Part shown: piece by piece, positions 26,386 through 33,650 of the stretch
How the letters are laid out: each line of letters opens with the position of its first letter
Numbering within the stretch: the stretch's first letter is position 1
DNA from: Arthrobacter sp. Leaf69
Lineage (GTDB): Bacteria; Actinomycetota; Actinomycetes; Actinomycetales; Micrococcaceae
Assembly (NCBI RefSeq): GCF_001422645.1
Contig: NZ_LMLR01000001.1
Span: forward strand, 885,725 to 949,724
Reading direction: 5' to 3'
DNA length: 64,000 nt
Translations under genes and position numbers: made by a program
The notes under the pieces: model-generated
What the model saw: the letters and a program-made list of their open reading frames with translations, nothing else
Told to the model about the DNA's origin: nothing
Database searches by the model: none

Positions 26386-26533
26386 CCCAGTAAGCCAGTC
26401 CGGTGAAGGCGTCCACGTGTTCGTCAAGGCTCCCGAAGGGCCTGGCCGAAAGATCCGCGACGGCGAGCGTTGCATTGAGTTCTATTCGTCCGGCCGCTAC
26501 ATCTCGGTGACGGGAAACAACGTGAACCTTTAG
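26384..26533 (+). pseudogene. Fragment of a plasmid/phage-type DNA primase-polymerase
   Basis: Plus-strand frame ending in TAG 26531-26533 reads SQSGEGVHVFVKAPEGPG, then RKIRDGERCIEFYSSGRY and ISVTGNNV. The SGxGxHxxVK ... G...IE-Y-SGRY--VTGN pattern belongs to the bifunctional primase-polymerase (Prim-Pol) domain of plasmid, phage and integrative-element replication proteins. Only about 49 codons remain, and the frame is closed immediately before at 26381-26383. It abuts the truncated 5' side of the Ig-like remnant on the other strand, marking a recombination joint. Confidence 0.6.
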
Positions 26534-26542
26534 GAGCTTCAT

Positions 26543-26567
26543 GCACTGCTTGCCTGGCAGTGCTTTT
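26543..26567 (+). terminator. Hairpin with T-run
   Basis: GCACTGC (26543-26549) and GCAGTGC (26557-26563) pair around a 7-base loop and are followed by TTTT. It lies ten bases after the stop of the primase fragment and could be its former terminator. Confidence 0.5.
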
Positions 26568-26741
26568 GACCGTCAAAGCATTTTCCGTCGCCATCGTGGC
26601 TGGTTGGGTCCCCATTTAGGAGTCCAGTGCTGCTTGCGAGAGTTTCGTGTCCGAGAAAGCTCTTGACGACGCTCTTGGCGCGGACAGTTAATCAATAACC
26701 TTTACAACGGTCTCAGTCTTGCAGTAGCAGGAGGCTGGACC

Positions 26742-27503
26742 GTGTTCATCATTCGACGCATCATCGTGGGTATGTTGGCGGTTGTTCTCACGCTCGCGCC
26801 CATGGTCACCGCATCAGCGGCTGGCAATTCAACCTACGGGCCCATGACCGCACCAAACCGCGTGGGTCAGCCCGCGTGGTACACATCCTCGCAGTGGAAC
26901 GGAATGAGGCCCGCGCAGTACGGGACGACCGACTGGTGGATCACCGGCGCACCCGCTGACGCGACGCCTGACCTCAAGCGCCGCAGTGAGATCAAGGTCG
27001 GAGCGTCGCAGGCGGCTGCGACGCTGTCTGCGCCCGGGAAGAAGACGCAGTGGAAGGGCTGGCTCAAGCCGGTCCTTGGCCCTGCGAAGAACGACGGGAG
27101 GTCATGGCACTCCCTGGTCCAGCTGCACGGTCCCGACAAGGATGGTGGTTGGCGCTACGCCCAGGTCGCGCTCCGCGTGGAGAACGGATACTGGCGCCTG
27201 TGGGGCGACGACGGCTCCAATGTCAAAGCATGGAGCATTCCGCTCATGCCGTACGTGGACGGCTACGCAACGTACGCGATGGTGACGTACCGTGCTGGCC
27301 CAGTGCAGTCCCTTGCGTGCGTCAGCCTCGACCCTGCGGGCGTTGAGGTCGGCAAGCAGACGTGGTGTCACGACGCCGAAGCGTGGGACTCCCAGTGGGT
27401 CGTCTGGCACAGCGGGCTCTACCGCGGATCGGGTAGCAGCACGCTCCAGCCGACGTACGAGCAGCGCGTCTATATCAAGGAACCGGTGGTTACCATCTAC
27501 TGA
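26742..27503 (+). CDS. Secreted hypothetical protein, possible jelly-roll lyase-like fold
   Basis: 253 residues. Signal peptide VFIIRRIIVGMLAVVLTLAP with cleavage after TASAA. The mature part is rich in Trp, Tyr and Gly: WKGWLKPVLGPAKNDGRSWH, SLVQLHGPDKDGGWR, ALRVENGYWRLWG. The WHSLVQLHG core and alternating aromatic strands resemble concanavalin-like heparin-lyase folds; this is inference only. GTG 26742 has GGAGG seven bases upstream. It stands alone inside a decayed region next to tRNA-Lys, so it may be cargo of a lost element. Confidence 0.7.
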   Translation: MFIIRRIIVGMLAVVLTLAPMVTASAAGNSTYGPMTAPNRVGQPAWYTSSQWNGMRPAQYGTTDWWITGAPADATPDLKRRSEIKVGASQAAATLSAPGKKTQWKGWLKPVLGPAKNDGRSWHSLVQLHGPDKDGGWRYAQVALRVENGYWRLWGDDGSNVKAWSIPLMPYVDGYATYAMVTYRAGPVQSLACVSLDPAGVEVGKQTWCHDAEAWDSQWVVWHSGLYRGSGSSTLQPTYEQRVYIKEPVVTIY

Positions 27504-27682
27504 CCTCAGTCCGAGGCGGCCAGGGCATCGTCCGCCGGCGTAGGTCTCGGCTTCGTCCCGGGTGACGGTATCGGCTGCATCGGCCAGTTGAACCAGCGCG
27601 TCATCCTGGTCCAATAATGCCCACGTTGGGCAATCGTTCATACGGCGACTAAACGACGAGTAGGCCTGTTCTTAGGCAAACA

Positions 27683-27729
27683 AAAAACCGCTCCAACACC
27701 CGACTTTCGCCGGTGGTGGAGCGGTTTTT
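27683..27729 (-). terminator. Terminator of tRNA-Lys
   Basis: AAAAACCGCTCCA (27683-27695) pairs with TGGAGCGGTTTTT (27717-27729). On the minus strand it starts six bases after the tRNA CCA end and is followed by a T-run. Confidence 0.85.
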
Positions 27730-27734
27730 CTTGG

Positions 27735-27810
27735 TGGTGCACCCCCCGGGACTCGAACCCGGAACCCATTGATTAAGAGTCAATTGCTCTGCCAGTTGAG
27801 CTAGAGGTGC
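27735..27810 (-). tRNA. tRNA-Lys (anticodon CTT)
   Basis: 76 bases including an encoded CCA. Acceptor GCACCTC pairs with GGGGTGC (one U-G); anticodon stem TTGA/TCAA around loop CTCTTAA gives anticodon CTT; the T arm contains GGTTCGAGTCC. tRNA-Lys genes are common integration targets, which fits the element debris just downstream (26.4 kb). Confidence 0.95.
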
Positions 27811-27927
27811 ATCTGTTGTTTTCGTTCTTCGCGGTCTTTTTGTTCCCGCGTTGTTCTCCGCAACGACATGAAACTCTACACGAGTTTGGGCGGAGTGTGA
27901 AATCGGGCCGGGCGCCCGCCCTGGGGG

Positions 27928-29199
27928 CTACTCCGGCAGCTCCAAAACCAGCACGAAATCAGGGTTTTTGTTGTTGCTGAGCACCCAGAGGCGGCCGTCC
28001 GGGGCCAGTGAAACGTTCCTAATCCTCCCGTACTCCCGTGTGAAATAGCTCACGGGATCCCCGGCGAATTCGCCGTTCAAGCGAATCGCCCACACTCTCT
28101 GGCCGCGCAGCGCCCCCAGGTAGGCCGTGTCGCCGACAATTTCCAGCCCGCTGGGGGAAGACTCCGCCGTCGACGGCCACACCACCTTCGCGTCCCGGAA
28201 GCCTTCACGGCGCGGGGCGCCCGTGACCGCCGGCCAGCCGTAGTTGCCGCCGGGGACGATGAGGTTCAGCTCGTCGTCGACGTCGGGCCCGAATTCACTT
28301 GCCCACAGCCGGCCGGCGCTGTCCCACGCGAGGCCCTGCACGTTGCGGTGGCCCAAGCTGTACACCGGGTTGTCTCCGAAGGGGTTGCCCGGCGCGGGGC
28401 GCCCCTCCGGCGTGATGCGCAGGATCTTGCCGCCGAGGGTGTTTACGTCCTGCGGCTGCTCCGTGCGCCGGGAATCGCCGGTGCCGACATAAAGGAGTCC
28501 GTCCGGTCCGAACCGGATCCGCCCGCCGTTGTGCGTGGCGGCCTTGGGAATTCCGGAGAAGATGACCTCCGAGGGGCCCAGCACCAGCGTCCCGCCCCGC
28601 TCCTCCAGTCGCATCCGCGCGATCCGGTTGTCACGCGCAGCGGTGAAGTAGGCGTACAGGTAGCGGTCGTTCGCGAAATCCGGGGACAGTGCCAGCCCCA
28701 GCAGTCCGCCTTCTCCGCCGGGTACGACGTCGGGCACCGTGCCGATCGTGCCGGCCCGTCCGTTGCGCGCTCCCGGCGCGATGGTCCGGAGCCGCGTGCT
28801 GTCGCGTTCGGAGATCACGGCGGTGCCGTCGGGCAGGAAGACCGTGGACCAGGGCAGCTGCAACTCGGCGTCGATCTTTTCGGCAAGCGTGGGCCGGTCC
28901 ACGCCCGTCCGGGTCACTGCCGGCGTCGGCCCTTCCAGGCCCGGGGTGGCGGTGCCGCCGCTGGGCGGGGGAGCGGTGCCGGCGGGCACATCGGTGCCGC
29001 CCGCCGTGCAGCCGCTGAGCATGATCGCGACGGCGGCCGCCAGGCCCACCCAGACTTGTGCGCCCGCGGGCCGGCCGGCCGCGGACTGTCCGGCCGGCGG
29101 CGCGGGGTGCCGCGGATCAGCTGATTCCCGGCGCCCTGCCGGTGTCCCGGTCATCGCTGGTCCGGTGCCGGCCGGTGATTTTTCGGTTTCCCGCGCCAC
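27928..29199 (-). CDS. PQQ-dependent sugar dehydrogenase family lipoprotein
   Basis: 423 residues. Lipobox LSGC (Cys about 64) after a hydrophobic segment, then a six-bladed propeller of the soluble glucose / sorbosone dehydrogenase type: LPWSTVFLPDGTAVISERDS, GGEGGLLGLALSPDF, THNGGRIRFGPDGLLYVGTGD, YSLGHRNVQGLAWD and EFGPDVDDELNLI are the conserved blade motifs; the His in GHRN and the DE pair match the family. It would oxidise aldoses outside the membrane if PQQ is available. The start is GTG 29199, three bases after the upstream stop; ATG 29154 is an alternative. Confidence 0.9.
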   Translation of the reverse strand: MARETEKSPAGTGPAMTGTPAGRRESADPRHPAPPAGQSAAGRPAGAQVWVGLAAAVAIMLSGCTAGGTDVPAGTAPPPSGGTATPGLEGPTPAVTRTGVDRPTLAEKIDAELQLPWSTVFLPDGTAVISERDSTRLRTIAPGARNGRAGTIGTVPDVVPGGEGGLLGLALSPDFANDRYLYAYFTAARDNRIARMRLEERGGTLVLGPSEVIFSGIPKAATHNGGRIRFGPDGLLYVGTGDSRRTEQPQDVNTLGGKILRITPEGRPAPGNPFGDNPVYSLGHRNVQGLAWDSAGRLWASEFGPDVDDELNLIVPGGNYGWPAVTGAPRREGFRDAKVVWPSTAESSPSGLEIVGDTAYLGALRGQRVWAIRLNGEFAGDPVSYFTREYGRIRNVSLAPDGRLWVLSNNKNPDFVLVLELPE

Positions 29200-29202
29200 G
29201 GA

Positions 29203-30324
29203 TTACTGCCGCGTCCGGCGCGGGGGCCGGAAGCCCGCGGCCTCGGCGTGTGCCGCGGACAGGAACCAGACCTCGGCGCGGGTTTCCTCGTAGGCGGGGC
29301 TGGTCTCCTCGTGGTAGATCATCGAGGAGGCGTTGCCCTTGACGGTGAAGCCCTCGGGGCCGCTGCCGTCGGCTGACGCTGCCGCCGACCCCTCGCCGTA
29401 CGGCTGGTCGGCTGCGAGATGGCCGGCGGGCTCGGCCTCATGGCTGGCAGCGGTTTCGGACGCGGCGGACGACACTGCGGTTTGCCGGGCCTCAGCCTCT
29501 GCCAAAGGGGACTCGGCCGCCGTTTGCGGCGCCTGGGTTGCCTGTCCGGCATTCCCTTGGTCTCTTGCTTCCGCCATGAATCCGGCGTCCGTGGTGGAGG
29601 CGGGCTCCGAGTCGAGGACTGCCTCCGCCGCGGCCGATTCGGCACCGGGGAGGGTCGGTGCATGAGGCTCCGTGTATTCAGGGTGATGCACGGGGGCGCT
29701 TGCCGGTGCTGCTGCGGCACCGGTCGCGGCAGCAGCACCGGCGGCACCCGCAGCGGCGCCCGCGACGTGCGCACCGGCGCCGTGGACAGACTCTGGGTGA
29801 ACGGCCGTATGCGGTTCGGCCGGCGGGGTCTCGGACCACTGGGTTTCCCATTCCGGGTTTTCGGCCGGCGCCTCTTCGGCAGCGGGTGTGGACGCAACGT
29901 CAGCGCCCGATGCAGTCGCACCCGACGCCTCGGTGCCCGACACCTCCGCTGCCGCTGCCGCCGCCCGGGCCTTCAAGTGGGCCTCGACGGCCGCCCGGTC
30001 CTCAGCCTCGGCAACGGGGTCGGGGGCCGGTTCGGGTTCGGCGCCGGGTTCCGCGTGGTTAAAGCCCGCGGACGCAGGCATCCAGGCGAGTCCGGCTGCC
30101 GCCGCTGACGGGGAGGAGCCGCCGCCGGACAGGGCGCCGCGGTGACTGGGGCCGTGGTCGGCGTCGTGCAGGTGGGGAGGTGTGGAATCGTCGGTGGCGG
30201 CGGCCCCGGCCCCGGTCTTTGGACCGGCGGAGCCGGAACGGGCGCGGGAGCTGTTGCGGTTCAGCAACCACCAGACGACGGCGACAATCACCGCGATAAC
30301 GACGAGCCAGATGATCCAATCCAT
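29203..30324 (-). CDS. Sunset-domain membrane protein with Ala-rich linker
   Basis: 373 residues: one N-terminal helix (WIIWLVVIAVIVAVVWWLL), about 290 residues of Ala/Glu/Pro/Gly low-complexity linker, and a C-terminal sunset domain, EGFTVKGNASSMIYHEE followed by PAYEETRAEVWFLSAAHA. The domain is common on actinobacterial membrane proteins; its role is unknown. ATG 30324 follows AAGGG. The gene ends three bases before the sugar-dehydrogenase start, so the two are co-transcribed. Confidence 0.85.
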   Translation of the reverse strand: MDWIIWLVVIAVIVAVVWWLLNRNSSRARSGSAGPKTGAGAAATDDSTPPHLHDADHGPSHRGALSGGGSSPSAAAAGLAWMPASAGFNHAEPGAEPEPAPDPVAEAEDRAAVEAHLKARAAAAAAEVSGTEASGATASGADVASTPAAEEAPAENPEWETQWSETPPAEPHTAVHPESVHGAGAHVAGAAAGAAGAAAATGAAAAPASAPVHHPEYTEPHAPTLPGAESAAAEAVLDSEPASTTDAGFMAEARDQGNAGQATQAPQTAAESPLAEAEARQTAVSSAASETAASHEAEPAGHLAADQPYGEGSAAASADGSGPEGFTVKGNASSMIYHEETSPAYEETRAEVWFLSAAHAEAAGFRPPRRTRQ

Positions 30325-30429
30325 AGCAGAGCCCTTCTGTCCATAAGGCAAGGTTGCCATTGCTTGACGGTACGTCCGCCTCAAGGGGGCTGTCCACCCT
30401 TCAAGCCGCCCGCCCTGTAGCCTCTGTTC

Positions 30430-31368
30430 ATGGATTTCAAGAGACTGCGGATTCTCCGGGAACTGGCCGACCGCGGCACGGTCGGGGCCACGGCCGAGGC
30501 CATGAGGGTGACGCCCTCGGCGGTCTCGCAGCAGCTCAAGACCCTGCAGGACGAACTGGGGGTGGTCCTGGTGGAGAAGTCGGGCCGGGGCGTGCGCCTC
30601 ACCGAGGCCGGACTCGCGATGGCGGGGGCAGCCGCCGAGGTGTCCACGGCCATGGCCCGTGCGGAGGCCACCATCGATACCTACCGGCGCGGCTGGCAGA
30701 CCCACGTCAAGGCCGCATTCTTCCCGAGCGCCGCCGAGATGTTCCTACCCGGCCTCCTGCACCGCGTGAAGGCCATCGACGGCCTGCGCTTCCAAGCGCA
30801 CTTCGAGGATCCCAACGTGGCCGGCTTCGCGGGCTTGACGGCCGACTACGACATTGTGCTGGCCCACAGTGTCGACGGACCCGATGTCTTTGCCCGGCTG
30901 GGGCTGACGGTGGTGCCGCTCCTGGACGAACCCCTCGACGTCGCCATCCCCGAAGGCCACGTGCTGGCCGGCAAGGAGACGCTGCGGGCGGAAGACGTGA
31001 CCGGGTACCCCTGGATGGGGGTGCCCGAGGGGTTCCCGTTCGACACGGTGCTCCGTCAGATCGAAGTGCAGGCCGATTCCCCGGCCCTCCGCGCCCAGCT
31101 GTTCCCGGACCTGCGGGTCCTCGAGGCGCTCGTCAGCGCCGGGCACGGGCTCAGCCTGCTGCCGCGGTACACGGCCCTGAAGAACCAGGGGAGGGGCTTC
31201 GTGCTGCGCCCGCTGGCCGGGGTCAAGGCCAGCCGCAGCATCGTTGCCCTCGCGCGCCCGGACGTCGCGGCCCGGACCACCATCCAGCAGGTCCTCACCC
31301 TGCTCAAGGCCGAGGCGCAGTCCGTCGCCGAGGCGCCGGAACTGCGTGACGCCGCTCACCTCAACTGA
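30430..31368 (+). CDS. LysR-family transcriptional regulator
   Basis: 312 residues. N-terminal winged helix (1-60): RLRILRELADRGTVGATAEA and VTPSAVSQQLKTLQDELGV; C-terminal ligand-binding domain from about 90. ATG 30430 is six bases after TAGCCT (30418-30423), a leaderless start. Divergent from the sunset-protein operon with 105 bases between, which it may regulate, as LysR proteins usually control the divergent neighbour. Ligand unknown. ilvD follows 160 bases downstream on the same strand but has its own promoter. Confidence 0.92.
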   Translation: MDFKRLRILRELADRGTVGATAEAMRVTPSAVSQQLKTLQDELGVVLVEKSGRGVRLTEAGLAMAGAAAEVSTAMARAEATIDTYRRGWQTHVKAAFFPSAAEMFLPGLLHRVKAIDGLRFQAHFEDPNVAGFAGLTADYDIVLAHSVDGPDVFARLGLTVVPLLDEPLDVAIPEGHVLAGKETLRAEDVTGYPWMGVPEGFPFDTVLRQIEVQADSPALRAQLFPDLRVLEALVSAGHGLSLLPRYTALKNQGRGFVLRPLAGVKASRSIVALARPDVAARTTIQQVLTLLKAEAQSVAEAPELRDAAHLN

Positions 31369-31417
31369 GACATGAGCAGGCCTCACCCGGGCTCAGTCGG
31401 AGATTTGAGCCGCAGGA

Positions 31418-31433
31418 GTCCATCAGGTGAGAC
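31418..31433 (+). promoter_or_regulatory. Candidate NdgR/LtbR site upstream of ilvD
   Basis: GTCCA-TCAGG-TGAGAC, sharing GTCCA-N5-TGAGAC with the ilvB site at 33354. It lies 83 bases before the ilvD -10 box TAGACT (31516-31521). That is far upstream for a repressor site, so this one is the weakest of the four. Confidence 0.45.
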
Positions 31434-31528
31434 GCAAGTCCACTATTTGGTCGCAACATTCCCGGTTTTCCGCTTAATGCGCGAATCCGGGTCGTTGCGC
31501 CCTGCGGCGGAGCCCTAGACTTTGACCC

Positions 31529-33250
31529 ATGAGTGAGGACACCCAAACAGCGACAGTCACCCAACCGGACATCAAGCCCCGCAGCCGGGTCGTCACCGAT
31601 GGAATTCACGCCGCGCCCGCGCGCGGGATGTTCCGGGCGGTCGGCATGGGCGACGACGACTTCGCCAAGCCGCAGATCGGCGTCGCGAGCTCCTGGAATG
31701 AAATCACTCCCTGCAACCTCTCCCTGAACCGGCTCGCCCAGGGCGCCAAGGAAGGCGTGCACGCCGGCGGCGGATTCCCTATGCAGTTCGGCACCATCTC
31801 CGTCTCGGACGGCATCTCCATGGGCCACGAGGGCATGCACTTTTCCCTGGTGTCCCGCGAAGTCATCGCCGACTCCGTTGAAACCGTGATGCAGGCAGAG
31901 CGCATCGACGGCTCCGTGCTCCTGGCCGGCTGCGACAAGTCGCTGCCGGGCATGCTGATGGCCGCCGCCCGCCTCGACCTGGCGAGCGTCTTCCTCTACG
32001 CCGGCTCCATCATGCCCGGCTGGGTCAAGCTGGAGGACGGCTCCGAAAAGGAAGTCACCCTCATCGACGCCTTCGAGGCGGTGGGTGCCTGCGCCGCCGG
32101 CAAGATGAGCATGGAGGACCTGACCCGCATCGAAAAGGCGATCTGCCCGGGCGAAGGCGCCTGCGGCGGCATGTACACCGCCAACACGATGGCCTGCATC
32201 GGCGAGGCGCTGGGCATGTCCCTGCCCGGCTCGGCCGCGCCGCCCTCGGCCGACCGCCGCCGCGACGACTTCGCCCGCAAGTCCGGCGAGGCCGTGGTCA
32301 ACCTCCTGCGTAAGGGCATCACCGCCCGCGACATCATGACCAAGAAAGCGTTCGAAAACGCGATCGCCGTGACCATGGCCTTCGGCGGCTCGACGAACGC
32401 CGTGCTGCACCTGCTCGCCATCGCCCGCGAGGCGGAGGTGGAGCTCACCCTGGACGACTTCAACCGCATCGGCGACAAGATCCCGCACCTGGGTGACCTC
32501 AAGCCGTTCGGCCGCTACGTCATGACCGACGTCGACAAGATCGGCGGCGTTCCGGTCATCATGCGGGCACTGCTCGACGCCGGCCTGCTGCACGGCGACT
32601 GCCTCACCGTCACCGGCAAGACCGTCGCGGAGAACCTCGCAGCGATCAACCCGCCGGACCTGGACGGCAAGATCCTCCGCGCCATGGACAACCCGATCCA
32701 CAAGACCGGCGGCATCACCATCCTGCACGGCACCATGGCTCCCGAGGGGGCCGTCGTGAAGAGCGCCGGCTTCGACGCCGACGTTTTCGAGGGCACCGCC
32801 CGCGTCTTCGAGCGCGAGCAGGGAGCCCTGGACGCCCTCGACAACGGCCGGATCAAGGCCGGTGACGTCGTCGTCATCCGTTACGAAGGCCCCAAGGGCG
32901 GACCGGGCATGCGCGAAATGCTCGCCATCACCGGCGCCATCAAGGGTGCGGGACTGGGCAAGGACGTGCTGCTGCTGACCGACGGCCGCTTCTCCGGCGG
33001 AACCACCGGCCTCTGCATCGGCCACGTCGCCCCGGAAGCCGTCGACGGCGGCCCCATCGCTTTCGTCAAGGACGGCGACCGGATCCGCGTGGACATCGCC
33101 GCCCGCACCTTCGACCTCCTGGTCGACGAGGCGGAGCTCGAAGCCCGCAAGGTCGGCTGGGAGCCGCTGCCGGCCAAGTTCACCAAGGGTGTCCTCGCAA
33201 AATACGCCAAGCTCGTCCACAGCGCCTCCACGGGCGCTTATTGCGGGTGA
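31529..33250 (+). CDS. ilvD: Dihydroxy-acid dehydratase
   Basis: 573-residue Fe-S enzyme that dehydrates 2,3-dihydroxy-isovalerate and -methylvalerate in valine and isoleucine synthesis. Visible: [32 protein letters not shown] and [16 protein letters not shown] with the cluster cysteines, [16 protein letters not shown] and the C-terminal GWEPLP. Length is typical. ATG 31529 follows TAGACT (31516-31521) by seven bases, so the mRNA is probably leaderless. Ends at a strong hairpin before the ilvB leader, so it is transcribed separately from ilvBNC. Confidence 0.98.
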   Translation: MSEDTQTATVTQPDIKPRSRVVTDGIHAAPARGMFRAVGMGDDDFAKPQIGVASSWNEITPCNLSLNRLAQGAKEGVHAGGGFPMQFGTISVSDGISMGHEGMHFSLVSREVIADSVETVMQAERIDGSVLLAGCDKSLPGMLMAAARLDLASVFLYAGSIMPGWVKLEDGSEKEVTLIDAFEAVGACAAGKMSMEDLTRIEKAICPGEGACGGMYTANTMACIGEALGMSLPGSAAPPSADRRRDDFARKSGEAVVNLLRKGITARDIMTKKAFENAIAVTMAFGGSTNAVLHLLAIAREAEVELTLDDFNRIGDKIPHLGDLKPFGRYVMTDVDKIGGVPVIMRALLDAGLLHGDCLTVTGKTVAENLAAINPPDLDGKILRAMDNPIHKTGGITILHGTMAPEGAVVKSAGFDADVFEGTARVFEREQGALDALDNGRIKAGDVVVIRYEGPKGGPGMREMLAITGAIKGAGLGKDVLLLTDGRFSGGTTGLCIGHVAPEAVDGGPIAFVKDGDRIRVDIAARTFDLLVDEAELEARKVGWEPLPAKFTKGVLAKYAKLVHSASTGAYCG

Positions 33251-33273
33251 TGCGCGCTGAACCCAACTAGCTA

Positions 33274-33315
33274 GCAGCTAAGGCCGTTTTGAGCGGTCAA
33301 GACGGCCTTAGCTGC
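33274..33315 (+). terminator. Terminator of ilvD
   Basis: GCAGCTAAGGCCGT (33274-33287) pairs with ACGGCCTTAGCTGC (33302-33315), a perfect 14-bp stem with a 14-base loop. No U-tract follows. It lies 24 bases after ilvD. Confidence 0.75.
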
Positions 33316-33353
33316 GAGCCGGTTGGGAAGGCGTTCAACCAGTGGACAACGAA

Positions 33354-33369
33354 GTCCATATAGTGAGAC
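33354..33369 (+). promoter_or_regulatory. ilvB promoter with NdgR/LtbR site
   Basis: GTCCA-TATAG-TGAGAC; its -10-like hexamer TATAGT (33359-33364) lies inside the element, so a bound repressor would cover the -10 box. The stretch CATATAGTGAGA equals the 12-base corynebacterial LtbR motif as I remember it. A start near 33371 would give a 280-base leader before ilvB. Confidence 0.6.
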
Positions 33370-33419
33370 AGGGCGGAGGCTCGTTGACACGTGTCTTACT
33401 AAGAGGGAAAACTGAACGC

Positions 33420-33491
33420 ATGATCGCATTCGTTACCGCTGGCGTCACTGCAGGCGTCTCCGTCGTACTTACCAAGCGCGTGGCTCCATAG
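33420..33491 (+). CDS. ilvB leader peptide (attenuation)
   Basis: 23 codons, MIAFVTAGVTAGVSVVLTKR plus VAP. Six Val, one Ile and one Leu codons, with four of the Val codons in or near the second half (GTC TCC GTC GTA CTT). This is the composition of a leader peptide sensing branched-chain aminoacyl-tRNA. The stop lies 28 bases before the stem of an intrinsic terminator, with ilvB further downstream. Ribosome stalling at Val/Ile/Leu codons when the charged tRNAs are scarce would disrupt the terminator. Confidence 0.75.
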   Translation: MIAFVTAGVTAGVSVVLTKRVAP

Positions 33492-33519
33492 CCGCAACCG
33501 GTAACGAACCGTCACGCGG

Positions 33520-33557
33520 AAACCCCTCGAAGAGCCGTCAGGCTGAGGGGTTTTTTT
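33520..33557 (+). terminator. ilvB attenuator terminator
   Basis: AAACCCCTC (33520-33528) pairs with GAGGGGTTT (33545-33553); seven Ts follow from 33551. It is a textbook Rho-independent terminator placed between the leader peptide and ilvB (ATG 33651), so it can only make sense as a regulated attenuator. Confidence 0.85.
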
Positions 33558-33650
33558 ATTTCCGCACCACCGGTAACACCAGCATCATGCAGCACCAGCA
33601 GTTCCACGATCACCGAAGATCCAACCGTAGATCCACAAAGGAAGAGTCCG

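Noticed and set aside
27504..27734. Second copy of the tRNA-Lys 3' end as an attachment site
   Set aside because: I found no convincing direct repeat of the tRNA 3' end within 25-28 kb, so the att site of the presumed element is not identified.
30354..31349. 331-codon plus frame beside the LysR gene
   Set aside because: Shifted frame of the LysR gene; Arg/Gly/Pro-rich and without helix-turn-helix pattern.
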